Positions 1 through 7,422 of a DNA stretch of 44,978 nt are shown here, piece after piece. Origin of the DNA: an uncultured Eubacteriales bacterium (GTDB lineage Bacteria > Bacillota > Clostridia > Christensenellales > Aristaeellaceae). Numbering within the stretch: the first letter of the stretch is position 1; the number at the start of each line of letters is the position of its first letter. The notes beneath the pieces were generated by a model that made no database searches, was not told the DNA's origin, and worked only from the letters and a program-made list of their open reading frames with translations. The DNA lies in assembly GCA_902800625.1 (NCBI GenBank), contig CADCFG010000015.1, forward strand, positions 62,302-107,279. The letters run 5' to 3'. Both the position numbers and the translations under genes were made by a program.

Positions 1-86
1 GGGGCTCGAAGGGCAGGGAGTGAATGGAAGCCCAGTGGGCTTCCAGAGCCTGCCCCGACCGAGCCCGCAGGCGAGAATCGAGCCCC
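1..86 (+). ncRNA. possible structured RNA (nested three-helix fold)
   Basis: Three perfect nested helices can be drawn: GGGGCTCGA (1-9) with TCGAGCCCC (78-86), GGGCAGG (11-17) with CCTGCCC (49-55), and GGAAGCCC (26-33) with GGGCTTCC (37-44) closed by a 3-base loop. An intrinsic terminator follows at 101-130, so a short terminated transcript is plausible. The 5' end may lie outside the window. I could not match it to SRP RNA, tmRNA, RNase P RNA or a known riboswitch. It could also be the structured 3' end of a phage transcript. Confidence 0.3.
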
Positions 87-100
87 TGATGGTGTACCAG

Positions 101-130
101 AGCCGCCCGGAAGGGCGGCTTTTTGTTTTT
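101..130 (+). terminator. intrinsic terminator
   Basis: A perfect 8-bp stem AGCCGCCC (101-108) / GGGCGGCT (113-120) with a GGAA tetraloop is followed by TTTTGTTTTT. It ends whatever is transcribed from the left edge and separates it from the tail-fibre genes at 244. Confidence 0.85.
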
Positions 131-243
131 GACGATATGCCCGGGGAAGGCGGCCATCCACACCCGCGGTGGATGAAAACAGAAAAAGACAGGATTTGTC
201 CCATAATTCTCTCGACAGCTTGACCTGGAAGGGAGGAGATCAG

Positions 244-600
244 TTGAGACGGGGAACAACGCCGGACTACATATTTACGATCGACGGGCACGACCTGCGC
301 CGCAGCGCGGTGTTCGTGACGATCCGGCAGGATGAAAGGCAGATTACGCTGACGGGGGACCGGCTGGAAGTGGGCTATGACGGGGCGGGCGAGGGCCGCG
401 CCACCATCTCCTTTCGGCTGACCCAGGAGGAGACGCTGGACTTGCACGCGGGCCAGGCCCAGGCGCAGGTGCGCTGGGTGGACGCGGACGGCACGGCGAT
501 GTGCACCGCGGTTGAAGCCATCGGAGTGGCGCCGGTGCTGCTGGAGGAGGTGATCCGCCATGCTGACGGAGCGGCCGCAGCGGATCCATCTGAGGGCTGA
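244..600 (+). CDS. phage baseplate/tail protein, BppU N-terminal-like
   Basis: This 118-residue protein begins with RRGTTPDYIFTIDG and contains LTQEETLDL. That is the pattern of small Firmicutes prophage proteins encoded just before the tail fibres, often annotated as baseplate or BppU-like. The start is taken as the TTG at 244 because GGGAGGAG lies 6-12 bases upstream; an in-frame ATG at 169 has no ribosome binding site. It overlaps the next gene by 41 bases, as phage structural genes often do. The family link is from motif memory; the exact role in the tail tip is inferred. Confidence 0.6.
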   Translation: MRRGTTPDYIFTIDGHDLRRSAVFVTIRQDERQITLTGDRLEVGYDGAGEGRATISFRLTQEETLDLHAGQAQAQVRWVDADGTAMCTAVEAIGVAPVLLEEVIRHADGAAAADPSEG

Positions 601-823
601 GGAGCAGAGCCGCGTCGCCAGACTGCATGCCGAGCACGTGCGGGTGGTGCGCGATTCGGCGCTGCCGGAGTACCGGGGTGAGACCACGGTGACGCCGTCG
701 ACTGCGGTACAGACGCTCCCGACGGCGGACACGGTGATGCGCGAGGACGTGACCGTGCGGGAGATCCCATTTTACACGACGACCAACCCAAGCGGCGGCT
801 ACACCGCGATCATAGGAGGTTAA
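560..823 (+). CDS. small phage tail-associated protein
   Basis: This 87-residue protein has GGAGGAGG just upstream of its ATG. Its C-terminal two thirds (from about residue 37, YRGETTVTPSTAVQTLPTAD) is a short beta module common in Clostridia prophage tail regions. The same kind of module, VTPAVGQQVVTPD, recurs near the end of the next protein. It overlaps the preceding gene and stops 3 bases before the next start, so the two are probably translationally coupled. No enzymatic motif is visible; a structural role in the tail fibre or baseplate is inferred from context. Confidence 0.55.
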   Translation: MLTERPQRIHLRAEEQSRVARLHAEHVRVVRDSALPEYRGETTVTPSTAVQTLPTADTVMREDVTVREIPFYTTTNPSGGYTAIIGG

Positions 824-826
824 CCC

Positions 827-1420
827 ATGGCGAATCAATGTATCAACAAGGTGGTTTACGGGGGCAATACCCTGATCGACCTGACCGGCGACGACGTACA
901 GGCCGGCGACGTGCGGCTTGGCAAGGTGTTCCACCTGCCCAGCGGCGCGGAGGCTGTCGGCACCTGTGCCTACGACGCCGACACCAGCGACGCCACGGCG
1001 GTGGCGGCGGAGATCCTCTTCGGCAAGACCGCCTATAAAAACGGCGGCAAGCTGACCGGCACCATGCCGAACAACGGCGCGGTCAGCGGCGTTATCGCCG
1101 CGGCGGTGGGGGAGTATACCGTGCCCCAGGGCTATCACGACGGCAGCGGCAAGGTGGGCATCGACGCCACCGAGCGGGCGAAGATCGTGCCCGGCAACAT
1201 CCGCCAGGGCGTGACGATCCTGGGCGTGGAGGGCGACATGAGCGGCTCCGAGGACGTGAAGGCCCAGGCAAAGACCGTCACGCCTGCCGTCGGACAGCAG
1301 GTGGTGACGCCGGACGCGGCCCAGGGCTACAACTACCTGTCCCAGGTGACGGTGGCGGCCATCCCGTATACCGAGACGGACAACGCAGCGGGCGGCAAAA
1401 CTGTGACTATCGCGGTGTAG
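827..1420 (+). CDS. phage tail fibre / receptor-binding-type protein
   Basis: This 197-residue protein has AGGAGG 8 bases before its ATG. It opens with a module, NKVVYGGNTLIDLTGDDV (residues 7-24), that is repeated almost unchanged at the start of the next protein. The middle (about residues 60-135) is glycine- and threonine-rich, with short repeats of the LTGTMPNNGAV and VTILGVEGDM type seen in bacteriophage tail fibres. The C-terminus (about 147-197) resembles the VTP...QTL module of the previous protein. There are no transmembrane or catalytic motifs. A tail-fibre role is inferred from repeats and neighbours. Confidence 0.6.
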   Translation: MANQCINKVVYGGNTLIDLTGDDVQAGDVRLGKVFHLPSGAEAVGTCAYDADTSDATAVAAEILFGKTAYKNGGKLTGTMPNNGAVSGVIAAAVGEYTVPQGYHDGSGKVGIDATERAKIVPGNIRQGVTILGVEGDMSGSEDVKAQAKTVTPAVGQQVVTPDAAQGYNYLSQVTVAAIPYTETDNAAGGKTVTIAV

Positions 1421-1432
1421 CGGAGGCGGGGC

Positions 1433-1624
1433 ATGGCGAACAACGCGAATGTGAACAAGGTGGTCTACGGCGCTTCCGTGCTGGTGGATTTGACCGGGGA
1501 CACCGTGACGCCGGAAGTGCTGCTGGCTGGGTACACCGCCCACGACGCCAGCGGCGCGACCATCTCCGGCGGCATCGGGATCGCCACTATGGAAGAGGTG
1601 AAGGCCTACCTTGGAATAACGTAA
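1433..1624 (+). CDS. short paralogue of the upstream tail-fibre N-terminal module
   Basis: This 63-residue protein starts MANNANVNKVVYGASVLVD, closely matching the first 24 residues of the tail-fibre protein ending at 1420. It then has a fibre-type repeat, AGYTAHDASGATISGGI. It may be a short fibre subunit or the remnant of a longer paralogue that lost its distal part. CGGAGGCGG precedes the ATG, and the gap to the previous stop is only 12 bases, so it belongs to the same operon. Confidence 0.55.
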   Translation: MANNANVNKVVYGASVLVDLTGDTVTPEVLLAGYTAHDASGATISGGIGIATMEEVKAYLGIT

Positions 1625-1637
1625 AGGAGCGGAAAAA

Positions 1638-2060
1638 ATGGACGTCAAGGATAAACTGGTGACGCTGGAGGAGCTGGGGACGGCTGTCGATCATATGTCG
1701 GATGAACTGGAGGATGCCGTTGCGCAGACGATCGCGAGCAGGGACATCGAGTCGTTGTTCACGAACAGGGACAGCCATTTTGACAGCGTCAGGTTTTACG
1801 CGAAGCGCAAGGGAAATGTGGTCTTCATTTCCTTTTGCCTCAGGGGCGGCATCACCGATGGGACGCGGCTGTTTTCCATTGATGATTCGATACAACCCAT
1901 GACCGCCAATGTGCTGTCAGCGCTGTTCAGCAGCAGCGGCGTTCTGGTCACCGACGCCACTGTCTGGATCGAGGCGAACAACACGTCGAAGGCGACCTTC
2001 TATGGGACGACGCTGCCGAGCGGGCTGTATTTTGGCACGTTGATGTACTTTATCAAATAG
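1638..2060 (+). CDS. phage tail-fibre tip-like protein
   Basis: This 140-residue protein has AAAGGAG upstream of its ATG. Residues 1-45 are acidic and helical (LVTLEELGTAVDHMSDELED), consistent with a short coiled coil. The remainder is beta-rich and ends in GLYFGTLMYFIK, like globular distal domains of Firmicutes phage fibres. It is the last gene of the tail module; no holin, endolysin or integrase follows. The role as a receptor-binding tip is inferred from position and fold pattern, not from a recognised family. Confidence 0.5.
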   Translation: MDVKDKLVTLEELGTAVDHMSDELEDAVAQTIASRDIESLFTNRDSHFDSVRFYAKRKGNVVFISFCLRGGITDGTRLFSIDDSIQPMTANVLSALFSSSGVLVTDATVWIEANNTSKATFYGTTLPSGLYFGTLMYFIK

Positions 2061-2086
2061 GCCCTTGAACGGCTGCATCGCACAAG

Positions 2087-2109
2087 AAGCAGCCGATGCG
2101 GGGCTGCTT
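2087..2109 (+). terminator. hairpin after tail genes
   Basis: AAGCAGCC (2087-2094) pairs perfectly with GGCTGCTT (2102-2109). Only a short T run follows, so termination strength is uncertain. Confidence 0.45.
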
Positions 2110-2186
2110 TGATGGGAATGATTGGCCAGCCCCGTTACGGGAAGCGGCAGACGCAGGCCCTACAGAATGGTGCAGCGCAACATGAA

Positions 2187-2219
2187 GAGTCCCCGGAGAC
2201 ACAAGGCTTCCGGGGACTC
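2187..2219. terminator. hairpin between convergent genes
   Basis: A perfect 10-bp stem, GAGTCCCCGG (2187-2196) / CCGGGGACTC (2210-2219), lies between the convergent tail module and the acyltransferase gene. CTCTCATTTT follows on the plus strand, so it may end tail transcription; on the minus strand there is no clear T run. Confidence 0.5.
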
Positions 2220-2274
2220 CTCTCATTTTATGGCATGGACAGGGCGGATACGTATGCCTGATCGCCGGGAATCG

Positions 2275-3159
2275 TCATGGCTTGGCCTCGTGATACTCGA
2301 GGCCCTCGTCGAAGAACACCTCCTCCGGCGGCTGCTCCAGCAGCTCCGGATGGCGCAGGAAGTGGGTGATGTCCTTGAAGAAGCGGGCATAGTGGGCGCC
2401 GGAGCAGACGCGCTCGTCGGCGGTGATGCCCACGGGCAGGAAGCGCTTCATTCGCGCCTCGCCGTTTTCAACCACGGCCAGCTTTTCCTCCATGCCCATG
2501 CCGAAGAACAGGCCCACATTGCCGAAGTTGTACAGGTGGTGGTTCACGTCGTGCAGGCGAATGGAGGCGGTGTTGGTGATGTACATGCCCACATAGAAGG
2601 GCAGCTCGTCCATCAGCGCGGTGGGGGCGATGCCGTAGCGGTCCAGCAGCTTGATCAGTCCGACGACCAGGGTGGCCAGTCCAGGCACGGAGAACACGAA
2701 AGAGAGCAGCTTGTCCACGAAGCCGGGGCCGGCCTCTTCGCCGCGGTTGGCCTCAACGGCGACATTCACGCGGTCGCGCACATCGTAGATCGTGTCCTTC
2801 AGGTCGAACTTGATCTTCACCACGGCTTCGCCCTTGTCGATATCCTTCGGATCCTTGAGCAGGGTAAAGGCGGCCGAGCAGTTGTTACGGGCGAAGATCT
2901 GTTTGTTCATGATAAACCGGTTCACCTTGGGATTGCGGCTGATGGCACGCACATAGGCGGCGATGATGATCTGCATATAGGAGATGTTTTCGCCCTTTTC
3001 CAGCTTCTGCCTGCGGACATAGTCGAACAGCACCTCCAGGTCCACCTGGTGCTTTAACAATACCTGCGCGTCGCAGCGCATGGGCATGATATAGGGTGTG
3101 ATTCGGATCACCGGGTCGATGCCCTTCACCCGCCTGCCGTCCGGCCTGCGTCCAAACAT
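2275..3159 (-). CDS. stand-alone 2-oxoacid dehydrogenase E2-like acyltransferase domain
   Basis: This 294-residue protein resembles the catalytic domain of dihydrolipoamide acyltransferases, which share the chloramphenicol acetyltransferase fold. The end of the domain reads VGITADERVCSGAHYARFF (about residues 243-261), where E2 enzymes carry DHRxxDG; the His and the final DG are changed here. It has no lipoyl or subunit-binding domain, and no E1 or E3 gene is nearby, so it is not an ordinary complex subunit. GGAGGGGAT precedes the ATG, and a good promoter lies at 3206-3234. The substrate is unknown and the altered motif makes catalysis uncertain. Confidence 0.65.
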   Translation of the reverse strand: MFGRRPDGRRVKGIDPVIRITPYIMPMRCDAQVLLKHQVDLEVLFDYVRRQKLEKGENISYMQIIIAAYVRAISRNPKVNRFIMNKQIFARNNCSAAFTLLKDPKDIDKGEAVVKIKFDLKDTIYDVRDRVNVAVEANRGEEAGPGFVDKLLSFVFSVPGLATLVVGLIKLLDRYGIAPTALMDELPFYVGMYITNTASIRLHDVNHHLYNFGNVGLFFGMGMEEKLAVVENGEARMKRFLPVGITADERVCSGAHYARFFKDITHFLRHPELLEQPPEEVFFDEGLEYHEAKP

Positions 3160-3205
3160 TTGAAATCCCCTCCAACCGTCTCTTCCATCTTATGAACTTT
3201 ATTTG

Positions 3206-3234
3206 ATTATAACACAATCGACAAATCCGTACAA
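3206..3234 (-). promoter_or_regulatory. sigma-A promoter of the acyltransferase gene
   Basis: Read on the minus strand: -35 TTGTAC (3229-3234), 17-base spacer, -10 TATAAT (3206-3211), about 45 bases before the ATG. Confidence 0.75.
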
Positions 3235-3239
3235 GCGCG

Positions 3240-3516
3240 ATTTGTGTAAAGCAGGGTGATATTGATGACTCTGCGGGAAACAGGTACTTCACCTGGCGGC
3301 GGGCATCGCTGGCGAATTAGGCCGTTTCGCGCTTGTGGATATCGGGCGTTGTGCGGCGAGGGCGGTGTGGGTGCGTCTGGAGGATATGTGAAATGAGACC
3401 GTTGCCCGGGACGGCAAGGACGTTCAGACGCTTTGAACGGGAAGATCGGCGATGGCCGGGCGGGCCAGAATACGGCATACGACCACAAAATTACAGTCAG
3501 AGCTTACAAAAAACAG
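3240..3516. other. intergenic spacer, nothing recognised
   Basis: This is the bulk of a 440-base divergent gap. Reading frames here are short, lack ribosome binding sites and look random. I looked for a c-di-GMP riboswitch because the next gene handles that messenger, but its conserved core is not visible. Confidence 0.5.
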
Positions 3517-3546
3517 TAGACAATGATGGAAATAATATGTTATAAT
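3517..3546 (+). promoter_or_regulatory. sigma-A promoter of the c-di-GMP gene
   Basis: -35 TAGACA (3517-3522), 18-base A/T-rich spacer, -10 TATAAT (3541-3546), about 54 bases before the ATG at 3600. Confidence 0.7.
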
Positions 3547-3599
3547 ATCGAAAACCAAGTAAACTGACAGTTCGAAGCGCGACAGGATGAGGTGGACAC

Positions 3600-5816
3600 A
3601 TGCAAAACGACATGCGATCATACAATGCCGCCAAGGCCGGACAACTGCGCGTCCTTGTCGTGGACGGCGCCGCCGCCGGTCGCGCGTTCCTGGATGCCGC
3701 GCTGCGCGAAAGCTATCAGGTGATCGTCGCCGACACGGCGGACGCGGCGCGGGAGATCATCTATGCCAACCAGGGCGCGCTGAGCCTGATCGTGCTGGAC
3801 ATGGCCCTGCCCGACGGCCAGTCCGCCGCCATCCTCAGGCAGGTGAACGAGGACCCGGTGCTGATGCATATCCCCGTCATCACCATGAGCACCGAGCCCG
3901 AGGACGAGATCGCCACGCTGGAGGGCGGCGCCATGGACTTTATCCGCAAGCCCTGCGCCGTGCCGGGCGTGCTGCTGGCCCGGGTTCGCCGCTGCATCGA
4001 GCTGTCCGAAAACCGCCACATCATCCGCACAACCGAGCGCGACCAGCTGACGGGGCTGTACAACCGGGATTTCTTCTTCAGCTATGTGGAGCAGTACGAC
4101 ACCTATCACCGGGAGCTGCCCATGGACGCCATCATGGTGAACATCAGCCACTTCCACATGATCAACGAGCGCCACGGCAAGGCCTACGGCGACAACGTGC
4201 TGAAGCGTGTGGGCGGCAAGCTGCGCGACTGCCTGGCCGACAGGGGCGCCATCGTGTGCCGCCGCCACAGCGACACCTTCCTGGTCTACTGTCCCCATAT
4301 CGACGACTACCAGGCCGTACTGGACGCCGTGGCAAGCGGCATGGACAAGAAGGTGCGCCTGCGCATGGGCGTCTATCCAAATGTGGACAAGGCACTGGAG
4401 GTGGATCGCCGCTTCGACCGGGCCAAGCTGGCCTCCGACACCATCCGCGGCAGCTTTACCCAGACGGTGGCCCTCTACGACGACAAGCTGCGAAAGTCCG
4501 AGATCTACACCGAACAGCTGCTGGACGACTTCCCGCGGGCCATCGAACAAAAGGAGTTCGTGGTCTACTACCAGCCCAAGTTCGCCATCCAGGCCACCAT
4601 GCCGGTGCTGAACAGCGCCGAGGCGCTGGTGCGCTGGGTCCATCCCCAGCTGGGGCTCATCAGCCCCGGGGATTTCATACCGCTGTTCGAGAGCAACGGC
4701 CTGATCCGACGCCTGGACAGCTACGTCTGGCGGGAGGTGGCCGCCCAGATGCGGGACTGGAAGGACCGGCTGGGCGTGTGCGTGCCGGTGTCGGTGAACG
4801 TGTCGCGGGTGGACATGTTCGATTACGACCTGGTGGACCACATGAAGGCCCTGATCGCGGAGTTTGGCCTCAGCCCCGACGAGTTCCTGCTGGAGATCAC
4901 CGAGTCCGCCTACACGCAGGACGCCGCGCGGATCATCAACACCGTGAAGGAACTGCGCCATGAGGGCTTCCACATCGAGATCGACGACTTCGGCAGCGGC
5001 TATTCCTCGCTGAATATGATCTCGTCCCTGCCTATGGATGCGCTGAAGCTGGACATGGAGTTCATGCATAACGCCTTCAAGGAGCGCAGGAACACCAAGA
5101 TGCTGGACGCTGTGATCGACATCGCCTGCTCCCTGGAAGTGCCCACCATTGCCGAGGGCGTGGAGACGGCCGAGCAGATGTTCGCACTGAAGGAGATGGG
5201 CTGCGATGTGGTGCAGGGTTACTACTTTTCAAGGCCCTTGCCCGCGAAGGAGTACGAGCGCTATCTGCTGGAGATGAAGAATGGCCGGAGCAGCACGGGC
5301 GACGCCGACAGGGAGGCCAGGATCAAGGCGGCGGAACAGTTCGCCTACGAGGCGCTGCACGACCCGCTCACCGGCCTGTACAACCACAGCGCCTATTCCA
5401 TCCTGTTGAAGGACGCCGACCAGCGCAACATCGCGCTGCTGCTGGCGGACTTGGACGGCTACGAGGCGCTGAAGGAGGCCGAGGGCGAGGACACGGCAAA
5501 CCGGACGCTGGAGCTGGTGGCCCACGTGCTGCGCCACAGCTTCCGCTCGGTGGACTTCATCTGCCGCATCGGCGTGGACGAGTTCGCCATCATCATGACC
5601 CGGATGAACAACGCCATGAAGTCCCTGATCAACGAAAAGGTGGAGCATATCAACGCCATGCTGGAGAAGGAGAGGGGCGATTTGCCGCCCGTCAGCCTCA
5701 GCGTGGGCGTGGCCTTTGCCGACCGGGAAAACCCCCAGGGCGACATCTTCCAGGACGCGGACATGATGCTGCAGCGCGTGAAGGCCGTGCGGCAAAGCGG
5801 GTGCGAGATTTACTGA
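3600..5816 (+). CDS. REC-GGDEF-EAL-GGDEF cyclic-di-GMP protein
   Basis: This 738-residue cytoplasmic protein has four domains. A receiver domain (about 16-130) keeps the phospho-acceptor Asp67 (VLDMALPDG) and the Lys in IRKP. A first GGDEF domain (about 140-300) has HSDTF near 222-226 in place of GGDEF, so it is probably inactive. An EAL domain (about 315-570) keeps the EALVRW Glu341, VNVSR, LLEITES, DDFGSGYSSL, EGVET and VQGYYFSRP, so it should hydrolyse c-di-GMP. A second GGDEF domain (about 600-738) has HDPLTGLYN, the metal-site DLD and GVDEF (658-662) for GGDEF. AGGATGAGG precedes the start. It has no membrane segment and no partner kinase alongside. Net phosphodiesterase activity is the likeliest outcome. 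Confidence 0.9.
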   Translation: MQNDMRSYNAAKAGQLRVLVVDGAAAGRAFLDAALRESYQVIVADTADAAREIIYANQGALSLIVLDMALPDGQSAAILRQVNEDPVLMHIPVITMSTEPEDEIATLEGGAMDFIRKPCAVPGVLLARVRRCIELSENRHIIRTTERDQLTGLYNRDFFFSYVEQYDTYHRELPMDAIMVNISHFHMINERHGKAYGDNVLKRVGGKLRDCLADRGAIVCRRHSDTFLVYCPHIDDYQAVLDAVASGMDKKVRLRMGVYPNVDKALEVDRRFDRAKLASDTIRGSFTQTVALYDDKLRKSEIYTEQLLDDFPRAIEQKEFVVYYQPKFAIQATMPVLNSAEALVRWVHPQLGLISPGDFIPLFESNGLIRRLDSYVWREVAAQMRDWKDRLGVCVPVSVNVSRVDMFDYDLVDHMKALIAEFGLSPDEFLLEITESAYTQDAARIINTVKELRHEGFHIEIDDFGSGYSSLNMISSLPMDALKLDMEFMHNAFKERRNTKMLDAVIDIACSLEVPTIAEGVETAEQMFALKEMGCDVVQGYYFSRPLPAKEYERYLLEMKNGRSSTGDADREARIKAAEQFAYEALHDPLTGLYNHSAYSILLKDADQRNIALLLADLDGYEALKEAEGEDTANRTLELVAHVLRHSFRSVDFICRIGVDEFAIIMTRMNNAMKSLINEKVEHINAMLEKERGDLPPVSLSVGVAFADRENPQGDIFQDADMMLQRVKAVRQSGCEIY

Positions 5817-5832
5817 TGCCCACATAACGGAC

Positions 5833-5890
5833 GAGGCGGCGGCCAAATGGCCGCCGCCTCATCTGTCGTGGGGATGGCAAAGCCATCCCC
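5833..5890. terminator. two hairpins between convergent genes
   Basis: GAGGCGGCGGCC (5833-5844) pairs with GGCCGCCGCCTC (5849-5860), and GGGGATGGC (5870-5878) pairs with GCCATCCCC (5882-5890). Neither is followed by a long T run. The position between converging genes suggests a bidirectional transcription stop. Confidence 0.5.
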
Positions 5891-5907
5891 CCGGGATGCG
5901 TTTATTG

Positions 5908-6288
5908 CTATTCTTCCGGGGAAGCCCCTTCGGGCGCCTCCTCCACGGGAGCCTCATCGTCCGCTTCGGGCGCTTCCTCGGCGCTTTCGGGCATGTCATC
6001 CTCATCATCCGGCACGAATTCGATCTCGCCCATCTCCAGGTCGAAGCCCACGGTGTGCATGGAGATGTCGTGAATGTCCTCCACCAGCGAACCCAGGCCG
6101 ATCATGGCGCAGCCCACGATCACGCCGATGCCCAGGGACAGCAGCGTCCACATCGTGCCGGTCAGCTCCAGCCCGTAGCGCATGAACAGCCAGGTGAAGG
6201 GAATGGCCAGCACGCCCACCACCATCAGCAGGATGGACAGGGGATAGCGCTTGCGCGCTTCTTCCGCCAGAATTGCCTTGAATCTCAT
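5908..6288 (-). CDS. small membrane protein with acidic C-terminal tail
   Basis: This 126-residue protein has two predicted membrane helices (about 18-38 and 44-66) and a cytoplasmic or exposed tail, from about residue 85, that is mostly Glu, Asp, Pro and Ala. AGGAGGTAATCAC precedes the ATG. It lies 27 bases downstream of cobO, so it is probably the last gene of the cobalamin salvage operon. I do not recognise a family, and no cobalamin or metal-binding motif is visible. The acidic tail could bind cations or a partner protein; that is speculation. Confidence 0.6.
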   Translation of the reverse strand: MRFKAILAEEARKRYPLSILLMVVGVLAIPFTWLFMRYGLELTGTMWTLLSLGIGVIVGCAMIGLGSLVEDIHDISMHTVGFDLEMGEIEFVPDDEDDMPESAEEAPEADDEAPVEEAPEGASPEE

Positions 6289-6315
6289 GTGATTACCTCC
6301 TCATGGATTGTGTAT

Positions 6316-6831
6316 CTATTTTTCGATGCCCACCCGCGCGGGCAGGCCCTTTTCGGCGTAATAATGCTTCACTGCGCGCATTTCCGTGACCAGGTCAGCC
6401 CGTGCCAGTATGGCCGGGCTGGCCCCGCGCCCGGTGAACACCAGCTCCGTGGATTCCGGCCGGGCGTCGATCACCTGCAGAAGGTCGCCCTCGTCAAGCA
6501 AGCCGCACATCATGGCGCAGTTGATCTCGTCCGCGATCACCACGTCGAAGCGTTCCAGCGCCCACAGGATGCGCTCCATCCCGGCTCTGGCGCAGGCCAT
6601 GTCCTCGGGAGCCGCCCCGCGCCCCAGCAGCAGACCCCTGCCGGAGCCAAATTGCTCGAAGGTGACGCCCAGCTTTTGAAGCGGGCCCAGCTCGCTGGTT
6701 GCGCCTTTCTTCATGAACTGGCCGATGAACACCCGCATGCCCGCGCCGCTGGCCCTGACCGCCAGCCCCAGCGCCGCCGTGGTCTTGCCCTTGCCGTCGC
6801 CGGTGTACACCTGAAACTGCCCGTTTTGCAT
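6316..6831 (-). CDS. cobO: corrinoid adenosyltransferase
   Basis: This enzyme transfers the adenosyl group of ATP to the cobalt of reduced corrinoids, making adenosylcobinamide or adenosylcobalamin. The 171-residue protein has the CobA/CobO/BtuR P-loop GDGKGKTTAALG (about residues 11-22), VVIADEINCAM and the ELVFTGRGA block near 130, and a normal family length. The ATG directly follows the cobC stop codon with no gap, so the two are translationally coupled. It is the adenosylation step of the salvage pathway encoded by this operon. Confidence 0.92.
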   Translation of the reverse strand: MQNGQFQVYTGDGKGKTTAALGLAVRASGAGMRVFIGQFMKKGATSELGPLQKLGVTFEQFGSGRGLLLGRGAAPEDMACARAGMERILWALERFDVVIADEINCAMMCGLLDEGDLLQVIDARPESTELVFTGRGASPAILARADLVTEMRAVKHYYAEKGLPARVGIEK

Positions 6832-7422
6832 CTAATCCTCCTGCATTGCGTCAAACGACAGGGGCGCTGTGCCTTTGAAGGTCACCCGCCAGCCCCCGCA
6901 GGGCTCCGGCTGCCATTCATAGAAGCCCTGGCCCGCCTCCGGGAACCAGGCGCTCATCAGGTTGGCGATGGTCCCGCCGTGGACGACCGCCAGTGCCGCG
7001 TTCCAATCCAAGGCCAGCAGCGCCTCGCCGCCGCGCAGCACCCGGGAGTGAAACTCCGCCGGAGACTCCCCGCCGGGACAGCGCGCGTCGCCTGAGTTCA
7101 GGAGATCGTCGATCCAGCGCCGGTAGTCGGGATCGTCCTTCAGTTCCGGATAGCCCCGCATCTCAAACGCGCCGAAGTTCATCTCCTTCAACTCGGGAAG
7201 CGCCGCGTCCGGCTTCCTGCCCGCAAGCAGCCCAAGGGTCTCGTCAGCCCGGCGCATGCCGCTGGTGACATACAGGTCGCAGGCAGGCAGGGGATGCTTT
7301 GCCGCCGTCTCCAGGGCCAGCGCCCGGCCCGCGCCGGACAGCGGCAGGTCCGTCCAGCCATAGTACAGCCGGCGCTCGTTGGCCTCGGTCAGGCTGTGGC
7401 GCACAAGATACAGCACCCTCAT
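6832..7422 (-). CDS. cobC: histidine phosphatase, probable alpha-ribazole phosphatase
   Basis: This 196-residue protein belongs to the histidine phosphatase (phosphoglycerate mutase-like) superfamily. The N-terminus MRVLYLVRHSLTEAN has the catalytic His9, with RHS where RHG is most common, and the second active-site His lies in AVVHGG. In a cob operon this enzyme normally removes phosphate from alpha-ribazole 5'-phosphate or adenosylcobalamin 5'-phosphate, the last step of nucleotide-loop assembly. Its ATG overlaps the stop of the CobU-like gene (ATGA). The function assignment relies on the operon, since the superfamily is broad. Confidence 0.82.
   Translation of the reverse strand: MRVLYLVRHSLTEANERRLYYGWTDLPLSGAGRALALETAAKHPLPACDLYVTSGMRRADETLGLLAGRKPDAALPELKEMNFGAFEMRGYPELKDDPDYRRWIDDLLNSGDARCPGGESPAEFHSRVLRGGEALLALDWNAALAVVHGGTIANLMSAWFPEAGQGFYEWQPEPCGGWRVTFKGTAPLSFDAMQED

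Noticed and set aside
81..100. CTGATGG resembling part of a fluoride riboswitch or hammerhead core
   Set aside because: The remaining conserved segments of either RNA are absent, and no fluoride exporter gene follows.
344..1648. A 434-codon minus-strand frame across the tail genes
   Set aside because: Arg/His/Pro-rich shadow; the plus-strand genes each have strong ribosome binding sites and phage tail motifs.
3333..3545. Small 70-codon gene before the c-di-GMP protein
   Set aside because: No ribosome binding site, biased Arg/Gly/Trp composition, and it runs through the promoter at 3517-3546.
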